The notes beneath the pieces were generated by a model. It was not told where the DNA came from. It searched no databases and worked only from the letters and a program-made list of their open reading frames with translations. 64,000 bases of DNA from Gaiellasilicea sp963784895 (GTDB lineage Bacteria; Actinomycetota; Thermoleophilia; Gaiellales; Gaiellaceae): assembly GCA_963784895.1 (NCBI GenBank), contig CAWATM010000011.1:165161-229160 (forward strand), in the 5' to 3' direction. Positions 24,268 to 32,713 of this stretch are shown piece by piece. Position numbers and translations under genes: made by a program. Each line of letters begins with the position of its first letter. Position 1 is the first letter of the stretch.

Positions 24268-25463
24268 TGGAAGCCCGGACGGCGACGCGGCGGCTGCTGC
24301 CGGGCTGGCGACTCTTGGCGCTGCTGCCGGTCGTGCTGCTGGCGGTTGCAGTCGGCGCCTTCGTCGCGTCCGGCTCGTCGCTCGTCAACCTGATCGGCGC
24401 CAACGCCCCCCAGCCGGACGAGTTCGAGATCCGCCGGGTCGAGTTCGAGCCGGGCGAGATCCGGGTGCGGGTAACGAATCCGCAGCAGGAAGACCTCACG
24501 ATCGCCTCGCTGGCGGTCGACGACGCGATCGTCCCGTTCGAGCTGGACGGCCCGCAGACCCTCGGCCGCTTGCGTTCGAGCACGATCGTGATCCCGTATC
24601 GCTGGGTTCGTGACGAACCGATCACGGTCGGCGTCACCAGCTCGACCGGGATCGAGACCGTCGAGGAGGTACCGGCGGCGGTCGAGACTCCCGGCTTCGG
24701 CGGCGGCAGCGTCCTCGGCTACGCGATCATCGGCTTCCTCGTCGGCGTGCTGCCGGTCGCGCTCGGGCTCCTCTGGCTGCCCTCGCTGCGCCGTGTCAAC
24801 CAGCGCTGGCTGACCGGCTTCATGGCGCTGACCGCCGGCCTGCTCTCGTTCCTCGGCGTCGAGGCGCTCTTCGAGGCGTTCGAGCTGCAGGCGGCGGTGC
24901 CGGGGGCGTTCGGCGGTCCGGGGCTCGTCCTGCTCGGCGTCGCGGTCAGCTACCTGACGATGACGTTCCTCTCGGCGCGGTTCTCCCGTGCCGGCGACGG
25001 CGCCCTCGGCGGGGTCGCGCTCGCGACGCTCGTCGCCGTCGGGATCGGCGTCCACAACTTCGGTGAGGGGCTCGCGATCGGCACCTCGTTCGCGTTCGGG
25101 CAGCTGACGCTCGGCTCGTTCCTCATCGTCGGCTTCATGATCCACAACGTCACCGAGGGCCTCGGGATCGCGGCTCCCGCCGCGGAGGAGCGGGTGGCTC
25201 CGTCGCTCTGGCGGCTGGCGGGACTGGCCCTGATCGCGGGCGCGCCTGCGATCCTCGGCGCCTGGACCGGCGGCTTCCTCGCCAACGACGTGCTCGCAAT
25301 CCTCTTCTTCGGCGCTGCGGCAGGCGCCGCCTTCGAGGTCGTCGCCGAGGTCGTCCGCTACGTGCTGAGGCGCGATCCGGCCGGCCTCCGTTCCGGGATC
25401 GCGGTCGCCGGCTTCCTCGCCGGGATCGCGATCATGTACGTCACCGGCCTTATCGCCGGCTAG
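24267..25463 (+). CDS. ZIP family metal permease with extracytoplasmic N-terminal domain
   Basis: 398 residues. An N-terminal helix (about 15-38) anchors an outside domain of about 100 residues with a beta-sandwich look (FEIRRVEFEPGEIRVRVTNPQQEDLTI), followed by about eight helices. ZIP metal-site motifs are VHNFGEGLAIG and IHNVTEGLGIA in two successive helices, the usual HNxPEG/HExPHE positions. It would import Fe, Mn or Zn. The start ATG overlaps the oxidase stop (TAATG at 24265-24269). The exposed N-terminal domain could interact with the oxidase. Confidence 0.87.
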   Translation: MEARTATRRLLPGWRLLALLPVVLLAVAVGAFVASGSSLVNLIGANAPQPDEFEIRRVEFEPGEIRVRVTNPQQEDLTIASLAVDDAIVPFELDGPQTLGRLRSSTIVIPYRWVRDEPITVGVTSSTGIETVEEVPAAVETPGFGGGSVLGYAIIGFLVGVLPVALGLLWLPSLRRVNQRWLTGFMALTAGLLSFLGVEALFEAFELQAAVPGAFGGPGLVLLGVAVSYLTMTFLSARFSRAGDGALGGVALATLVAVGIGVHNFGEGLAIGTSFAFGQLTLGSFLIVGFMIHNVTEGLGIAAPAAEERVAPSLWRLAGLALIAGAPAILGAWTGGFLANDVLAILFFGAAAGAAFEVVAEVVRYVLRRDPAGLRSGIAVAGFLAGIAIMYVTGLIAG

Positions 25464-26877
25464 CTCGCAGAAGCGTACGCCGCTCCTCCGGCAAGAAGAA
25501 GCCGAGCGCGAGCAGCGCCAGCGGGTAGGCGAGCGTCAGCCCGAGTGCGGCCGCCAGCCCGCCGAGCTCCCTCCCCAGCAGGAGCAGCGCCACCGCGGCG
25601 CCGACGGCGGTCAGCACGCGACGCCATTGATACGGAGTCGGGAAGACGCGCTGGGCGTACCAGGTCATCCCGAGGAACATGACGACGTACGCGACGACGG
25701 TCGCAACGGCGGCGCCCATGATCCCGTAGGGCGGGATCAGGATCAGGTTGAGCGCCACGTTGACGACCGCGGCAAAGCCAGTGATGACCCAGTTGAACTG
25801 CGTCCGCTTCGTCCGGCCGACCCCGATCGCCATCACGATGTAGGCCGCGTAGGCCATGCCGCCGAACGCGAGCGGGGCCACGACCCGCTCGCCCTCGTAG
25901 AACTCGGGCTGCGTCAGCAGCCGCACGAGCCACGGCGCCAGCAGGCCGAGCGCGAGCGCGAGCCACGACGCGACCGCGACGAGATACGTGAGCACGAAGG
26001 CGTAGGTGCGCTTCGCCTCGGCGTCGTCCTCGATCGAGTACGCGAACGCGGGCCAGGCCATCCGGAACGCCGTCAGCAGCAGCACCATCGCCGAGGCGAT
26101 CCGCACGCCGATCTCGTAGAGCCCGACCTCGGCGAGGCTCGCGAGGTGGACGAGGAAGAAGCGGTCGCTGAAGTTGACGACGATCAGCGCCAGCGCGGCC
26201 GGGACGAGCGGGATCCCGAAGCGGTTCATCTCCCGGAGCAGCGGCCGCGAGAACTGCAGCCCGAGCTGCTCCCGGTGCACGGCGAGCAGCGCGAGATAGA
26301 CGGTGAGCGTGCCGACGAAGTTGCCGACGATCACGCCGAGCGCGCCCTGCTCCCAGACGACGACGAGCAGGATCGTGGCGCCGATCGTGACGGCGATGTT
26401 CGCCAGGCTCGCGGCCACGAACTCGGTCGAGCGCTCCTCGGCGCGGAAGAGCGAGGTCAGCTGCTCGTAGTTCATCTGCGCCCAGACACCGACGAAGCCG
26501 GCGCGGACGAGGTTCGCGTCGTCGAGCCCGAGCAGGTCGGCCAGAGGCTCGGCGAGCAGGATGCCGGCGGCGAGCCCGGCGGTCGCGCTCGCCATCGTGA
26601 ACCAGAATGCCGTGCGCACCACGAGCCGCCGCTGGGCCGGGTCGGTCGAGTCGAAGTAGAAGCGGAAGAACGCCGACGAGATGCCGAGTCGGAGGATGGT
26701 GACGAGTACGGCGGAAAGGGCCACGATCAGGCCGACGGCGCCGAGATCGGCCGTGTCGAGGTAGCGCGTGTAGAGCGGGAGCAGGAAGACCGCGAGCACG
26801 CGCGAGACGATCCCGCCGAGCCCGTACACGGCCGAGTGGCGGCCGAGCCGTCTCATCTGGGCGCCGAGCGACGTCAT
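25450..26877 (-). CDS. Polysaccharide flippase (Wzx/MVF-type)
   Basis: 475 residues with about 14 hydrophobic helices and the N-terminal pattern of oligosaccharide flippases (RHSAVYGLGGIVSRVLAVFLLPLYTRYLDTADLGAVGL). NRFGIPLVPAALALIVVNFSDRFFL in the middle is also typical. It moves lipid-linked sugar units across the membrane. It starts directly after the stop of the upstream glycosyltransferase and overlaps the convergent ZIP gene by 14 bp. Confidence 0.9.
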   Translation of the reverse strand: MTSLGAQMRRLGRHSAVYGLGGIVSRVLAVFLLPLYTRYLDTADLGAVGLIVALSAVLVTILRLGISSAFFRFYFDSTDPAQRRLVVRTAFWFTMASATAGLAAGILLAEPLADLLGLDDANLVRAGFVGVWAQMNYEQLTSLFRAEERSTEFVAASLANIAVTIGATILLVVVWEQGALGVIVGNFVGTLTVYLALLAVHREQLGLQFSRPLLREMNRFGIPLVPAALALIVVNFSDRFFLVHLASLAEVGLYEIGVRIASAMVLLLTAFRMAWPAFAYSIEDDAEAKRTYAFVLTYLVAVASWLALALGLLAPWLVRLLTQPEFYEGERVVAPLAFGGMAYAAYIVMAIGVGRTKRTQFNWVITGFAAVVNVALNLILIPPYGIMGAAVATVVAYVVMFLGMTWYAQRVFPTPYQWRRVLTAVGAAVALLLLGRELGGLAAALGLTLAYPLALLALGFFLPEERRTLLRASRR

Positions 26878-27834
26878 CTAGAGACGACGGTAGAGATCGA
26901 GCAGGCGGTCGGCGACCCGCTCGATGTCGTGCACGCGCTCGACGTAGGCGCGCGAGGCGGCACCGAGCTCCCGCCGTCGGGCGGCGTCGGCGACGAGCGG
27001 CCGGAGCGTCTCTCTCAGCGTCTCGGCGGTCGCGGAGACGATCGGGACGCGGGTTCCGAAGGCCTCCTCGCTGCGGCGGACTGCCTCGTCGTGGAGGAAG
27101 GTGACGACGGGCTTGCCGAGCGCCATCGCCTCGATCGCGAAGAGGCCGTACCAGCCGGCGTTCAGCTGGTCGACGACGATGTCGGCGGCGCGGTAGCGCT
27201 CGAGTGCCTCGTCGTGGTGAAGGCCTTCGACGAGCTCGAGGTCGGCGTCGACCCCCTCGACCGCGGCGATCACGTGCTCGCTGCCCTTGCGGCGGCGGGA
27301 GGAGGGTGCGTGGACGATCAGAGGGCGCTCGCGCTCGCCCGGCGGCGCCGGTTCGATCCGCGCGAGGTCGACCCCGGGTGGGATCACCTCGGCCTCCGGC
27401 ACCCAGCGGATCGCGTCGTAGCTGCCGACGACCTGCGCATCCGCCTGCCTGCCGTAGGCGAGCTGCTCGGGCGTCTTGCCGCGGATGTCGGAGCCGAGAT
27501 AGTGCATGACCGATTTCTTCCGCGCGGCCCGGAGGAGCGGGAACTGGAGCCGCTTCGGCACGAGTGTCAGCCCGAAGTGGAAGTGGAAGACGTCGGTGCG
27601 CGGCAGCAGCCGCGCGAGCGCCGACCACTGCTTCGCCTGCCGGCCAAGGAACGGGCTGTTGCTCGGCGCGTCGAGCGACCAGTCCGCCTCCGGGTGGAGC
27701 CGGTAGCGCTCGAAGACGACGAGTCTCGCGTCGACGCCGCGCCGACGCAGCGCTTCGGCGTTCGTCCACGGCACCCCGGCCGTGTTGACCGGGCAGAGCG
27801 TCACCCGCAGTGGCCGCTCAGGACGGCTGTGCAC
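26878..27834 (-). CDS. Glycosyltransferase, GT-B fold (GT4-like)
   Basis: 318 residues. The C-terminal half carries the GT4 donor-binding pattern: PLIVHAPSSRRRKGSEHVIAAV, a helix-strand segment, then ADIVVDQLNAGWYGLFAIEAMALGKPVVTFLHDE, where the E-x7-E-like motif holds the nucleotide sugar. The N-terminal half begins RVTLCPVNTAGVPWTNAEALRRRG. Donor and acceptor are unknown. GTG 27834 is the start; it is immediately followed by the flippase. Confidence 0.87.
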   Translation of the reverse strand: MHSRPERPLRVTLCPVNTAGVPWTNAEALRRRGVDARLVVFERYRLHPEADWSLDAPSNSPFLGRQAKQWSALARLLPRTDVFHFHFGLTLVPKRLQFPLLRAARKKSVMHYLGSDIRGKTPEQLAYGRQADAQVVGSYDAIRWVPEAEVIPPGVDLARIEPAPPGERERPLIVHAPSSRRRKGSEHVIAAVEGVDADLELVEGLHHDEALERYRAADIVVDQLNAGWYGLFAIEAMALGKPVVTFLHDEAVRRSEEAFGTRVPIVSATAETLRETLRPLVADAARRRELGAASRAYVERVHDIERVADRLLDLYRRL

Positions 27835-27906
27835 GAAGATTCACGCAATCGGCACGGATTCGGCACCCGCGCGTGAGTCCGCGCGGGCTACCGTACGCCG
27901 CCCCGT

Positions 27907-27943
27907 GGGTGGGTGGGGGGTGGTGAGGTGGGTCCGGTGGGGG
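27907..27943 (+). other. G-quadruplex-prone G-run cluster
   Basis: Five runs of at least three G (27907-27909, 27911-27913, 27915-27920, 27930-27932, 27939-27943), separated by short loops, on the plus strand. It lies in the 116-bp gap between the ATP-grasp stop and the glycosyltransferase start, so the minus-strand transcript is C-rich here and the G-runs are on the template strand. Confidence 0.6.
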
Positions 27944-27950
27944 CGCGCCA

Positions 27951-29009
27951 TCAGCCCGCCGCGTGCGCGGCCGAGTCGACGACCGGCCCGCCGAAGTCGA
28001 CCTGGTCGAAGTAGCGCAGGCTCGTCCGGCCGGGCTGGATCCGCGAGCGCAGCCCCGCGAGCTCGTCGTCGGAGATCTCGCCGAGCGCGCGCTTGACCCC
28101 GAGGTAGGGCAGGTTGAGGTCGTCCTGGTAGACGATCGTCGAGATCCGTGGGTTGATCTCGATCACGTGCTCGCCGACGAGCTGGATGTTGAAGAACCAC
28201 TCGATCGCGAGCTCCTCGACGAGCTTGTCCGCCGTCGCCATCAGCTCCTCGTCCTCGAGCGTGACGAAGAACATCGCCAGCCCGGCGCGCATCGCCTCGC
28301 GCGTCTTCGGGTGACCGAGCACGACCCGCTCGCCGTCTGCGATCCCATCGATCGTTCGCTCGCCGCCGGTCGCCAGCTCCATCACGAGCAGGTCGGGCCC
28401 GCCCTCGTCGGGCAGCAGCTCGACCGCCTCCTCCAGCCGCATCGCCACCGACCCCGGCCGCTCGTTCAGCAGCTGGTGCGCGCGGTCGACGGTCGGGTCG
28501 AGGATGCGAAAGCCCCGCGAGCCGGAGGAGAAGACGGGCTTGAAGCAGACCGGCCGCTCCGGGTAGCCGAGCTCCGCGGCGGCGGCGGCGACCTCGGCGG
28601 CGCCGTTGACGCGCCGGAAGTCGGGGCCGCGGACGCCCAGCCGCTGCAGCAGCGCGTACGTCTCCGCCTTGTCGTTCGAGCGGTGGATCGTGTCCGGCGA
28701 GGAGACGAGCACCGGCACCGGGAAGCGGTCGCGGTGCGCAGCGAGCCCTTCGAGGTCGAAGGACGACTGCGGCAGGACGACGTCGACGCTCTCGCGCTCG
28801 ACGATCGCGAGCACCGCGTCCGCGAAGCTGGGGTCGGAGCCGGAGGGAACGAGATGGAAGGCGTCGCAGAGATGGCGACCGACCGAGCGCTCGCTCATGT
28901 CGGTGCCGACGAGCCGTACCGTTCGCTCGCCGTTCGCGCGCAACCCCTTCAGCAGCGCCGCGGTGCCGGGCGCACCCGACGCGCTGACGAGAACGGTGAC
29001 GTCTCTCAC
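27951..29009 (-). CDS. ATP-grasp ligase, carbamoyl-phosphate-synthase-like (1)
   Basis: 352 residues. The N-terminal pre-grasp domain has the Rossmann-like VTVLVSASGAPGTAALLKGLRANG; the ATP-grasp part has PVCFKPVFSSGSRGFRILD (lid and ATP-binding Lys) and EWFFNIQLVGEHVIEINPRIST (metal-binding E and N). Such enzymes join a carboxylate to an amine through an acyl phosphate. GTG 29009 lies 11 bp after the stop of the deacetylase-like gene. With that gene and a second ATP-grasp it forms a three-gene unit; aminoacylation of a sugar is a reasonable guess, not shown. Confidence 0.85.
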   Translation of the reverse strand: MRDVTVLVSASGAPGTAALLKGLRANGERTVRLVGTDMSERSVGRHLCDAFHLVPSGSDPSFADAVLAIVERESVDVVLPQSSFDLEGLAAHRDRFPVPVLVSSPDTIHRSNDKAETYALLQRLGVRGPDFRRVNGAAEVAAAAAELGYPERPVCFKPVFSSGSRGFRILDPTVDRAHQLLNERPGSVAMRLEEAVELLPDEGGPDLLVMELATGGERTIDGIADGERVVLGHPKTREAMRAGLAMFFVTLEDEELMATADKLVEELAIEWFFNIQLVGEHVIEINPRISTIVYQDDLNLPYLGVKRALGEISDDELAGLRSRIQPGRTSLRYFDQVDFGGPVVDSAAHAAG

Positions 29010-29020
29010 GGCGTGAGGCC

Positions 29021-29662
29021 TCACGACAGGTCGATGCGGTCGGCCGCGAGCTGGACGAGGCGCCGCTCCTTCTCCTCCTCGAGCATCGCGCGCATCGTCT
29101 CGCCCATCCGTGTGCCCGGGTAGACCCAGATCTCGGGGTGCGTCAGCAGCTGCAGCCACGGGAACGAGCCCGCGCGCAGCTCCTCGTGCGGGCAGCCCGA
29201 GCGCCAATGCTGGTTCGAATCGGAGCGGTACGTCTCGGGATCGAACCAGGGCGGCTCCATCACGTTGACCACACCCTCGACTGGAGCGCGCATGTACTCA
29301 GGGTCTGGGTTGTGCCAGGCGAGGATGGGATCGAAGCGCTCGTCGAGGTCGGCGCGCGGGTAGACGGCGTGCAGGCCGACCCGGTGCCCGAGCTCGCGCA
29401 GTCGCGCGAGCGCCTGTTCGCCCTCGTGCGAGCTGAGGTTGTAGAAGACCGAGCCGGTCATCAGGAAATAGGTCGCCCGCGCGCCGGCGTCTGCTTCGAC
29501 CTCGGCCAACTGCAGGGCCGCATCGAGGGAGAGATCGACGTCGTGGCGGAGGATCACGTCGCCTTCGCGCGGGGCGCCCTCGAAGGTGGCGAACCGGTAG
29601 CCGCCCGCCTTGGCCGCCTCGAGCAGCTCGCGGTAGTGGTCGAGATCGAAGGCGCAGCTCAT
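29021..29662 (-). CDS. Polysaccharide deacetylase-like (NodB-fold) protein
   Basis: 213 residues. The first NodB motif is clear (DVILRHDVDLSLDAAL), giving an Asp pair, and the core ARATYFLMTGSVFYNLSSHEGEQALARLRELGHRVGLHAVYP is typical. His residues for metal binding could be those of SSHEG and GHRVGLH, but the canonical HxxxH spacing is not exact. It would remove an acyl group from a sugar or related amide. The start ATG overlaps the stop of the upstream ATP-grasp (ATGA), and the other ATP-grasp follows, so the three are coupled. Confidence 0.82.
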   Translation of the reverse strand: MSCAFDLDHYRELLEAAKAGGYRFATFEGAPREGDVILRHDVDLSLDAALQLAEVEADAGARATYFLMTGSVFYNLSSHEGEQALARLRELGHRVGLHAVYPRADLDERFDPILAWHNPDPEYMRAPVEGVVNVMEPPWFDPETYRSDSNQHWRSGCPHEELRAGSFPWLQLLTHPEIWVYPGTRMGETMRAMLEEEKERRLVQLAADRIDLS

Positions 29663-30867
29663 TCGACCTCCACCGCCAGGAGCCGAGCGGCCGCCTCCGC
29701 CCGCTGCAGCGCCTCGACCGAGGTGTCCGCCGTCGCGATCACGTAGCCGCGGCGGTCGCCGTCGAGCCGCACCGGCCGGATCGTCTCGCCGAGCTGGAGG
29801 TACGTGTCCGCCTGGACGACGCCTGCGGCCGCGAGCACCGGCTCGAGCGAGCCGATCGAGACGACCGTCCCCGTCGGCAGCGGCCCAGGCTCGGCGGTGA
29901 GGAAGCGGATCGCGAGCGGCTGCTTGAAGCGGGGCAGGACGAGCGCGTCGGTCGCCTCCTCGCCGAGCGCCTGCCGTAACGCCACCTCGACGAGATCGAC
30001 CCCGACCGCGTGCCGGACGAGATCGGCCATCTGGCCGCCGGGGATCCGCGCCGCCACCTCGACCACCCGCACCGAGCCGTCGTCCGAGACGATCAGCTGC
30101 GGGAAGGCGATCCCGTCGCGCAGGCCGAGCGCGTGCACCGCGTGCACCGCGACCCGTTCTGCCTCGGCCAGCACGTCCGCGTAGATCGAGGCGGGGTAGA
30201 CGTGGATCCAGCCGACGCCGAAGCCGATCCCGGGCGGCCGCAGCCGGTCGGAGAGCGTCAGCGGAAACGCCTCGCCGCCGCGCGCGATCACGATCCCGTT
30301 CAGCTCGAGCCCGTCGTGGAAGCTCTCGACGATCGCCTCGTCGGTCGGCGACTCGGCGAGCGCGGCGTGAACGTGCCCGTCGAGCTCGTCCTCCGACTCG
30401 ACGTAGAAGATCCCCCGCTGGCCGCCGGAGTCGGCCGGCTTCAGCACAGCCGGGACGCCGACGGCGTCGAGCGCCGCCCGCGCGCTCTGCATGTCGCGCG
30501 CGCCGGCGAAGCGCGGCTGCGGCACGCCCGCGTCGGCGAGCGTGCGGCGCATGGCGATCTTGTGGGTCATCAGGTGCGCCGTCTCGGTGCCGATCCCCGG
30601 CAGTCCGAGCGCCTCCGCGACCGCCGCCACGACCGGCACGGCGCGATCGGCGGAGACGGTGAGGACGCCGTCGACGGCGTGGCGGCGCCCGACCTCGGTC
30701 ACCGCGGCCACGTCCGTGAAGTCGACGGCCTCACCGACGTCGGCGACCTGCAGCCCGAGCGCGTCCGGGTTGCGGTCGACGGCGACGACGCGGAGGCCGA
30801 GCTCCTTGGCCCGCAGGATCGCGCGGCGCTGGTGGCGCCCGGCGCCGACGAAGAGGACCGTCTTCAC
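29659..30867 (-). CDS. ATP-grasp ligase, biotin-carboxylase/PurK-like (2)
   Basis: 402 residues. The N-terminal domain is KTVLFVGAGRHQRRAILRAKELGLRVVAVDRNPDA; central VPAVLKPADSGGQRGIFYV holds the ATP-binding Lys and glycine loop; VRVVEVAARIPGGQMADLVRHAVG supplies the metal-binding Glu and Arg. Members ligate amino acids, peptides or carboxylates. GTG 30867 has a TACCAT hexamer 10 nt upstream. It is the first gene of the unit that continues with the deacetylase-like gene and ATP-grasp (1), and probably the glycosyltransferase and flippase. Confidence 0.87.
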   Translation of the reverse strand: MKTVLFVGAGRHQRRAILRAKELGLRVVAVDRNPDALGLQVADVGEAVDFTDVAAVTEVGRRHAVDGVLTVSADRAVPVVAAVAEALGLPGIGTETAHLMTHKIAMRRTLADAGVPQPRFAGARDMQSARAALDAVGVPAVLKPADSGGQRGIFYVESEDELDGHVHAALAESPTDEAIVESFHDGLELNGIVIARGGEAFPLTLSDRLRPPGIGFGVGWIHVYPASIYADVLAEAERVAVHAVHALGLRDGIAFPQLIVSDDGSVRVVEVAARIPGGQMADLVRHAVGVDLVEVALRQALGEEATDALVLPRFKQPLAIRFLTAEPGPLPTGTVVSIGSLEPVLAAAGVVQADTYLQLGETIRPVRLDGDRRGYVIATADTSVEALQRAEAAARLLAVEVE

Positions 30868-30877
30868 GTCGCGCGCG

Positions 30878-30883
30878 ATGGTA
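30878..30883 (-). promoter_or_regulatory. -10 hexamer of the ATP-grasp/deacetylase operon
   Basis: TACCAT on the minus strand, 10 nt before GTG 30867. Confidence 0.4.
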
Positions 30884-30892
30884 TCCCGGTGT

Positions 30893-31294
30893 TCAGAAAC
30901 CGGTCGGGAAGACCGGTGCGATCCGGTCCCAGCGGCCGGACACGCACGGGCTCTCGCGCGTGAACCGCGAACTCACCTCGCGTCCCCGGAAGTCACCCTC
31001 GAGCAGGGCGATGTCGTCCTCGCCGCCTGGGATCTCCTCGCAGCGTGCGGGCGGAGCGACCGGTCCGAACGGGTCCACGACCGCCGTCAGCGCGGCGCAG
31101 GCCGACTCGGGATCGGGATGGTCGCCGCCGGTCGGCTCGCAACGGAGCGTCCACGTGATCGAGTCGCCCGCCTCGCCGTCGGGCCAGAGCGTCAGCTGGA
31201 GATCGATCGCCGAGGATTCGCCGCCGCCACCGCCGCCGCAACCGGCGGCGAGGAGAAGCGTGCTCAGCGCCGTCAGCGCAAGCGCTCGCCTCAC
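30893..31294 (-). CDS. Subtilisin-inhibitor-like (SSI) lipoprotein, copy 1
   Basis: 133 residues. The signal ALALTALSTLLLAAGC ends in a lipobox, followed by a Gly linker. The domain has the SSI pattern: LQLTLWPDGEAGDSITWTLR, C-EPTGGDHPDPESAC (two Cys of the first disulfide), DPFGPVAPPARC and SPCVSGRW. SSI proteins block subtilase proteases; the reactive loop here is not clearly conserved. The GTG start lies in the stop of copy 2 (GTGA), so both copies are coupled. Confidence 0.75.
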   Translation of the reverse strand: MRRALALTALSTLLLAAGCGGGGGGESSAIDLQLTLWPDGEAGDSITWTLRCEPTGGDHPDPESACAALTAVVDPFGPVAPPARCEEIPGGEDDIALLEGDFRGREVSSRFTRESPCVSGRWDRIAPVFPTGF

Positions 31295-31704
31295 GAATTG
31301 GGGTTGGCGGAGAAGCCCGGCACGAGGAATGCGAGCTTCTTCGCGCGGGCGATCTGGCAGCCGTTCCGCAGCCCGAGCTGCGTCCAGATCCGCTCGCCCT
31401 TGTGGCGCCCGGCGATCACCGCCTGCTGCGGCCCGCCGAAGATGTCCGTGCAGACGAGGTTCTTGCGCTGCGGCGCGAAGGGGTTCGTCATCGCGGACAG
31501 CCGCTCGCAGGCCGCGCTTGCCCGCGGCATCGTCCCGCCGGTGGGGCTGCAGCGGAGCGTCCACTTCTTCGATTCGTCGGCATCCCGGCCTTCCGGCCAG
31601 AACGTGATCGTCAGCGCCGTCTCGGGTGTCGAGCCGGCCGTGCCCTGGCTCGCGCCGCACCCGATCGCCGCGATCAGGACTGCGATCAGCAACGTCATCC
31701 GCAT
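31291..31704 (-). CDS. Subtilisin-inhibitor-like (SSI) lipoprotein, copy 2
   Basis: 137 residues with a lipoprotein signal (RMTLLIAVLIAAIGC) and the same SSI-like core as its neighbour: LTITFWPEGRDADESKKWTL, CSPTGGTMPRASAAC, NPFAPQRKNLVC and LRNGCQIARAKKLAF. The two copies are clearly diverged, so the duplication is old. ATG 31704 is taken as the start (an ATG at 31698 would lose two residues). No protease gene lies beside them. Membrane-anchored inhibitors could protect envelope proteins from foreign or own proteases. Confidence 0.75.
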   Translation of the reverse strand: MRMTLLIAVLIAAIGCGASQGTAGSTPETALTITFWPEGRDADESKKWTLRCSPTGGTMPRASAACERLSAMTNPFAPQRKNLVCTDIFGGPQQAVIAGRHKGERIWTQLGLRNGCQIARAKKLAFLVPGFSANPNS

Positions 31705-31729
31705 GGCCTGGAATACGGTAGCGCGCCGG

Positions 31730-31735
31730 TAGACT
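31730..31735 (+). promoter_or_regulatory. -10 hexamer of the SDR-DegT operon (leaderless)
   Basis: TAGACT, 6 nt before GTG 31742. Confidence 0.5.
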
Positions 31736-31741
31736 CGCCGC

Positions 31742-32713
31742 GTGCTCAAGGGCAAGCGGATCTTCATCACGGGCGGTGCAGGCTTTATCGCGACGACGCT
31801 TGCGCGCCGGCTCGTCGACGAGAACGAGCTTGTGGCGGCGGACAACATGCACCGCGACGCGCTCTCGGGCACGCCGCTCGCCGACCACCCGAACTTCACG
31901 CTGCACCACGCAGACGTGCTCGACGCCGAGGCGATGCGGGAGCTGTCGCGGGGCGCGACGCACATCGTCCACTGCGCGGCGATCGCCGGCGTCGACACCG
32001 TGCTCGAGAGCCCGGTGCGGACGATGCGCGTGAACGTGATCGGCACCTACAACCTGCTCGAGGCCGCCGTCTCGACGCTCGACAGCCTCGAGCGCTTCAT
32101 CGACTTCTCCACCAGCGAGGTCTTCGGCACGCATGCGTTCAGAGTCGAGGAGGGGCAGGTGTCGACGATCGGCTCGGTCGGCGAGGCGCGCTGGACCTAC
32201 GCGGTCTCGAAGCTCGCCGGCGAGCACATGGCCCACGCCTACCACGACGAGCTCGGACTCCCCGCCGTCACCGTGCACCCGTTCAACGTCTTTGGCCCCG
32301 GCCAGATCGGCGGCGGCGCGATCCGCGCCTTCATCGAGAACGCGCTCGCGGGCCGCGACCTCGTCATCCACGGTGACGGCTCCCAGATCCGCGCGTGGTG
32401 CTACGTCGACGACATGGTCGAGGGGACGCTCGCCTGCCTCGAGCATCCCGACGCGCCCGGCCAGACCTTCAACATCGGCAACCCGCGCGCCACGGTCACG
32501 ATCTACGACCTCGCGCAGCGGATTCGCCGGCTGGCCGGTGCCGAGGTCGAGATCACCTTCCAGCCGCTCCACTACGCGGACGTCGAGCTGCGGATCCCCA
32601 ACGTCGAGAAGGCGCGCGAGGTGCTCGGCTTCGAGGCGACGGTCGACCTCGACGAGGGCCTCGAGAAGACGATCGCGTGGTATCGAGAGAAGGCACTGAG
32701 CCCGTCCGCCTAG
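31742..32713 (+). CDS. NAD-dependent nucleotide-sugar epimerase/dehydratase (extended SDR)
   Basis: 323 residues. The NAD site is TGGAGFIATTLARRL; the catalytic triad is Ser/Thr in FIDFSTSEVFGTHA and Y-x-x-x-K in WTYAVSKLAGEHMAHAYH. C-terminal HGDGSQIRAWCYVDDMV and FNIGNPRATVTIYDLA are typical of nucleotide-sugar SDRs. The exact reaction (4-epimerase, 4,6-dehydratase) is not determinable. The downstream DegT aminotransferase overlaps its 3' end and may act on its keto-sugar product. Confidence 0.88.
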   Translation: MLKGKRIFITGGAGFIATTLARRLVDENELVAADNMHRDALSGTPLADHPNFTLHHADVLDAEAMRELSRGATHIVHCAAIAGVDTVLESPVRTMRVNVIGTYNLLEAAVSTLDSLERFIDFSTSEVFGTHAFRVEEGQVSTIGSVGEARWTYAVSKLAGEHMAHAYHDELGLPAVTVHPFNVFGPGQIGGGAIRAFIENALAGRDLVIHGDGSQIRAWCYVDDMVEGTLACLEHPDAPGQTFNIGNPRATVTIYDLAQRIRRLAGAEVEITFQPLHYADVELRIPNVEKAREVLGFEATVDLDEGLEKTIAWYREKALSPSA

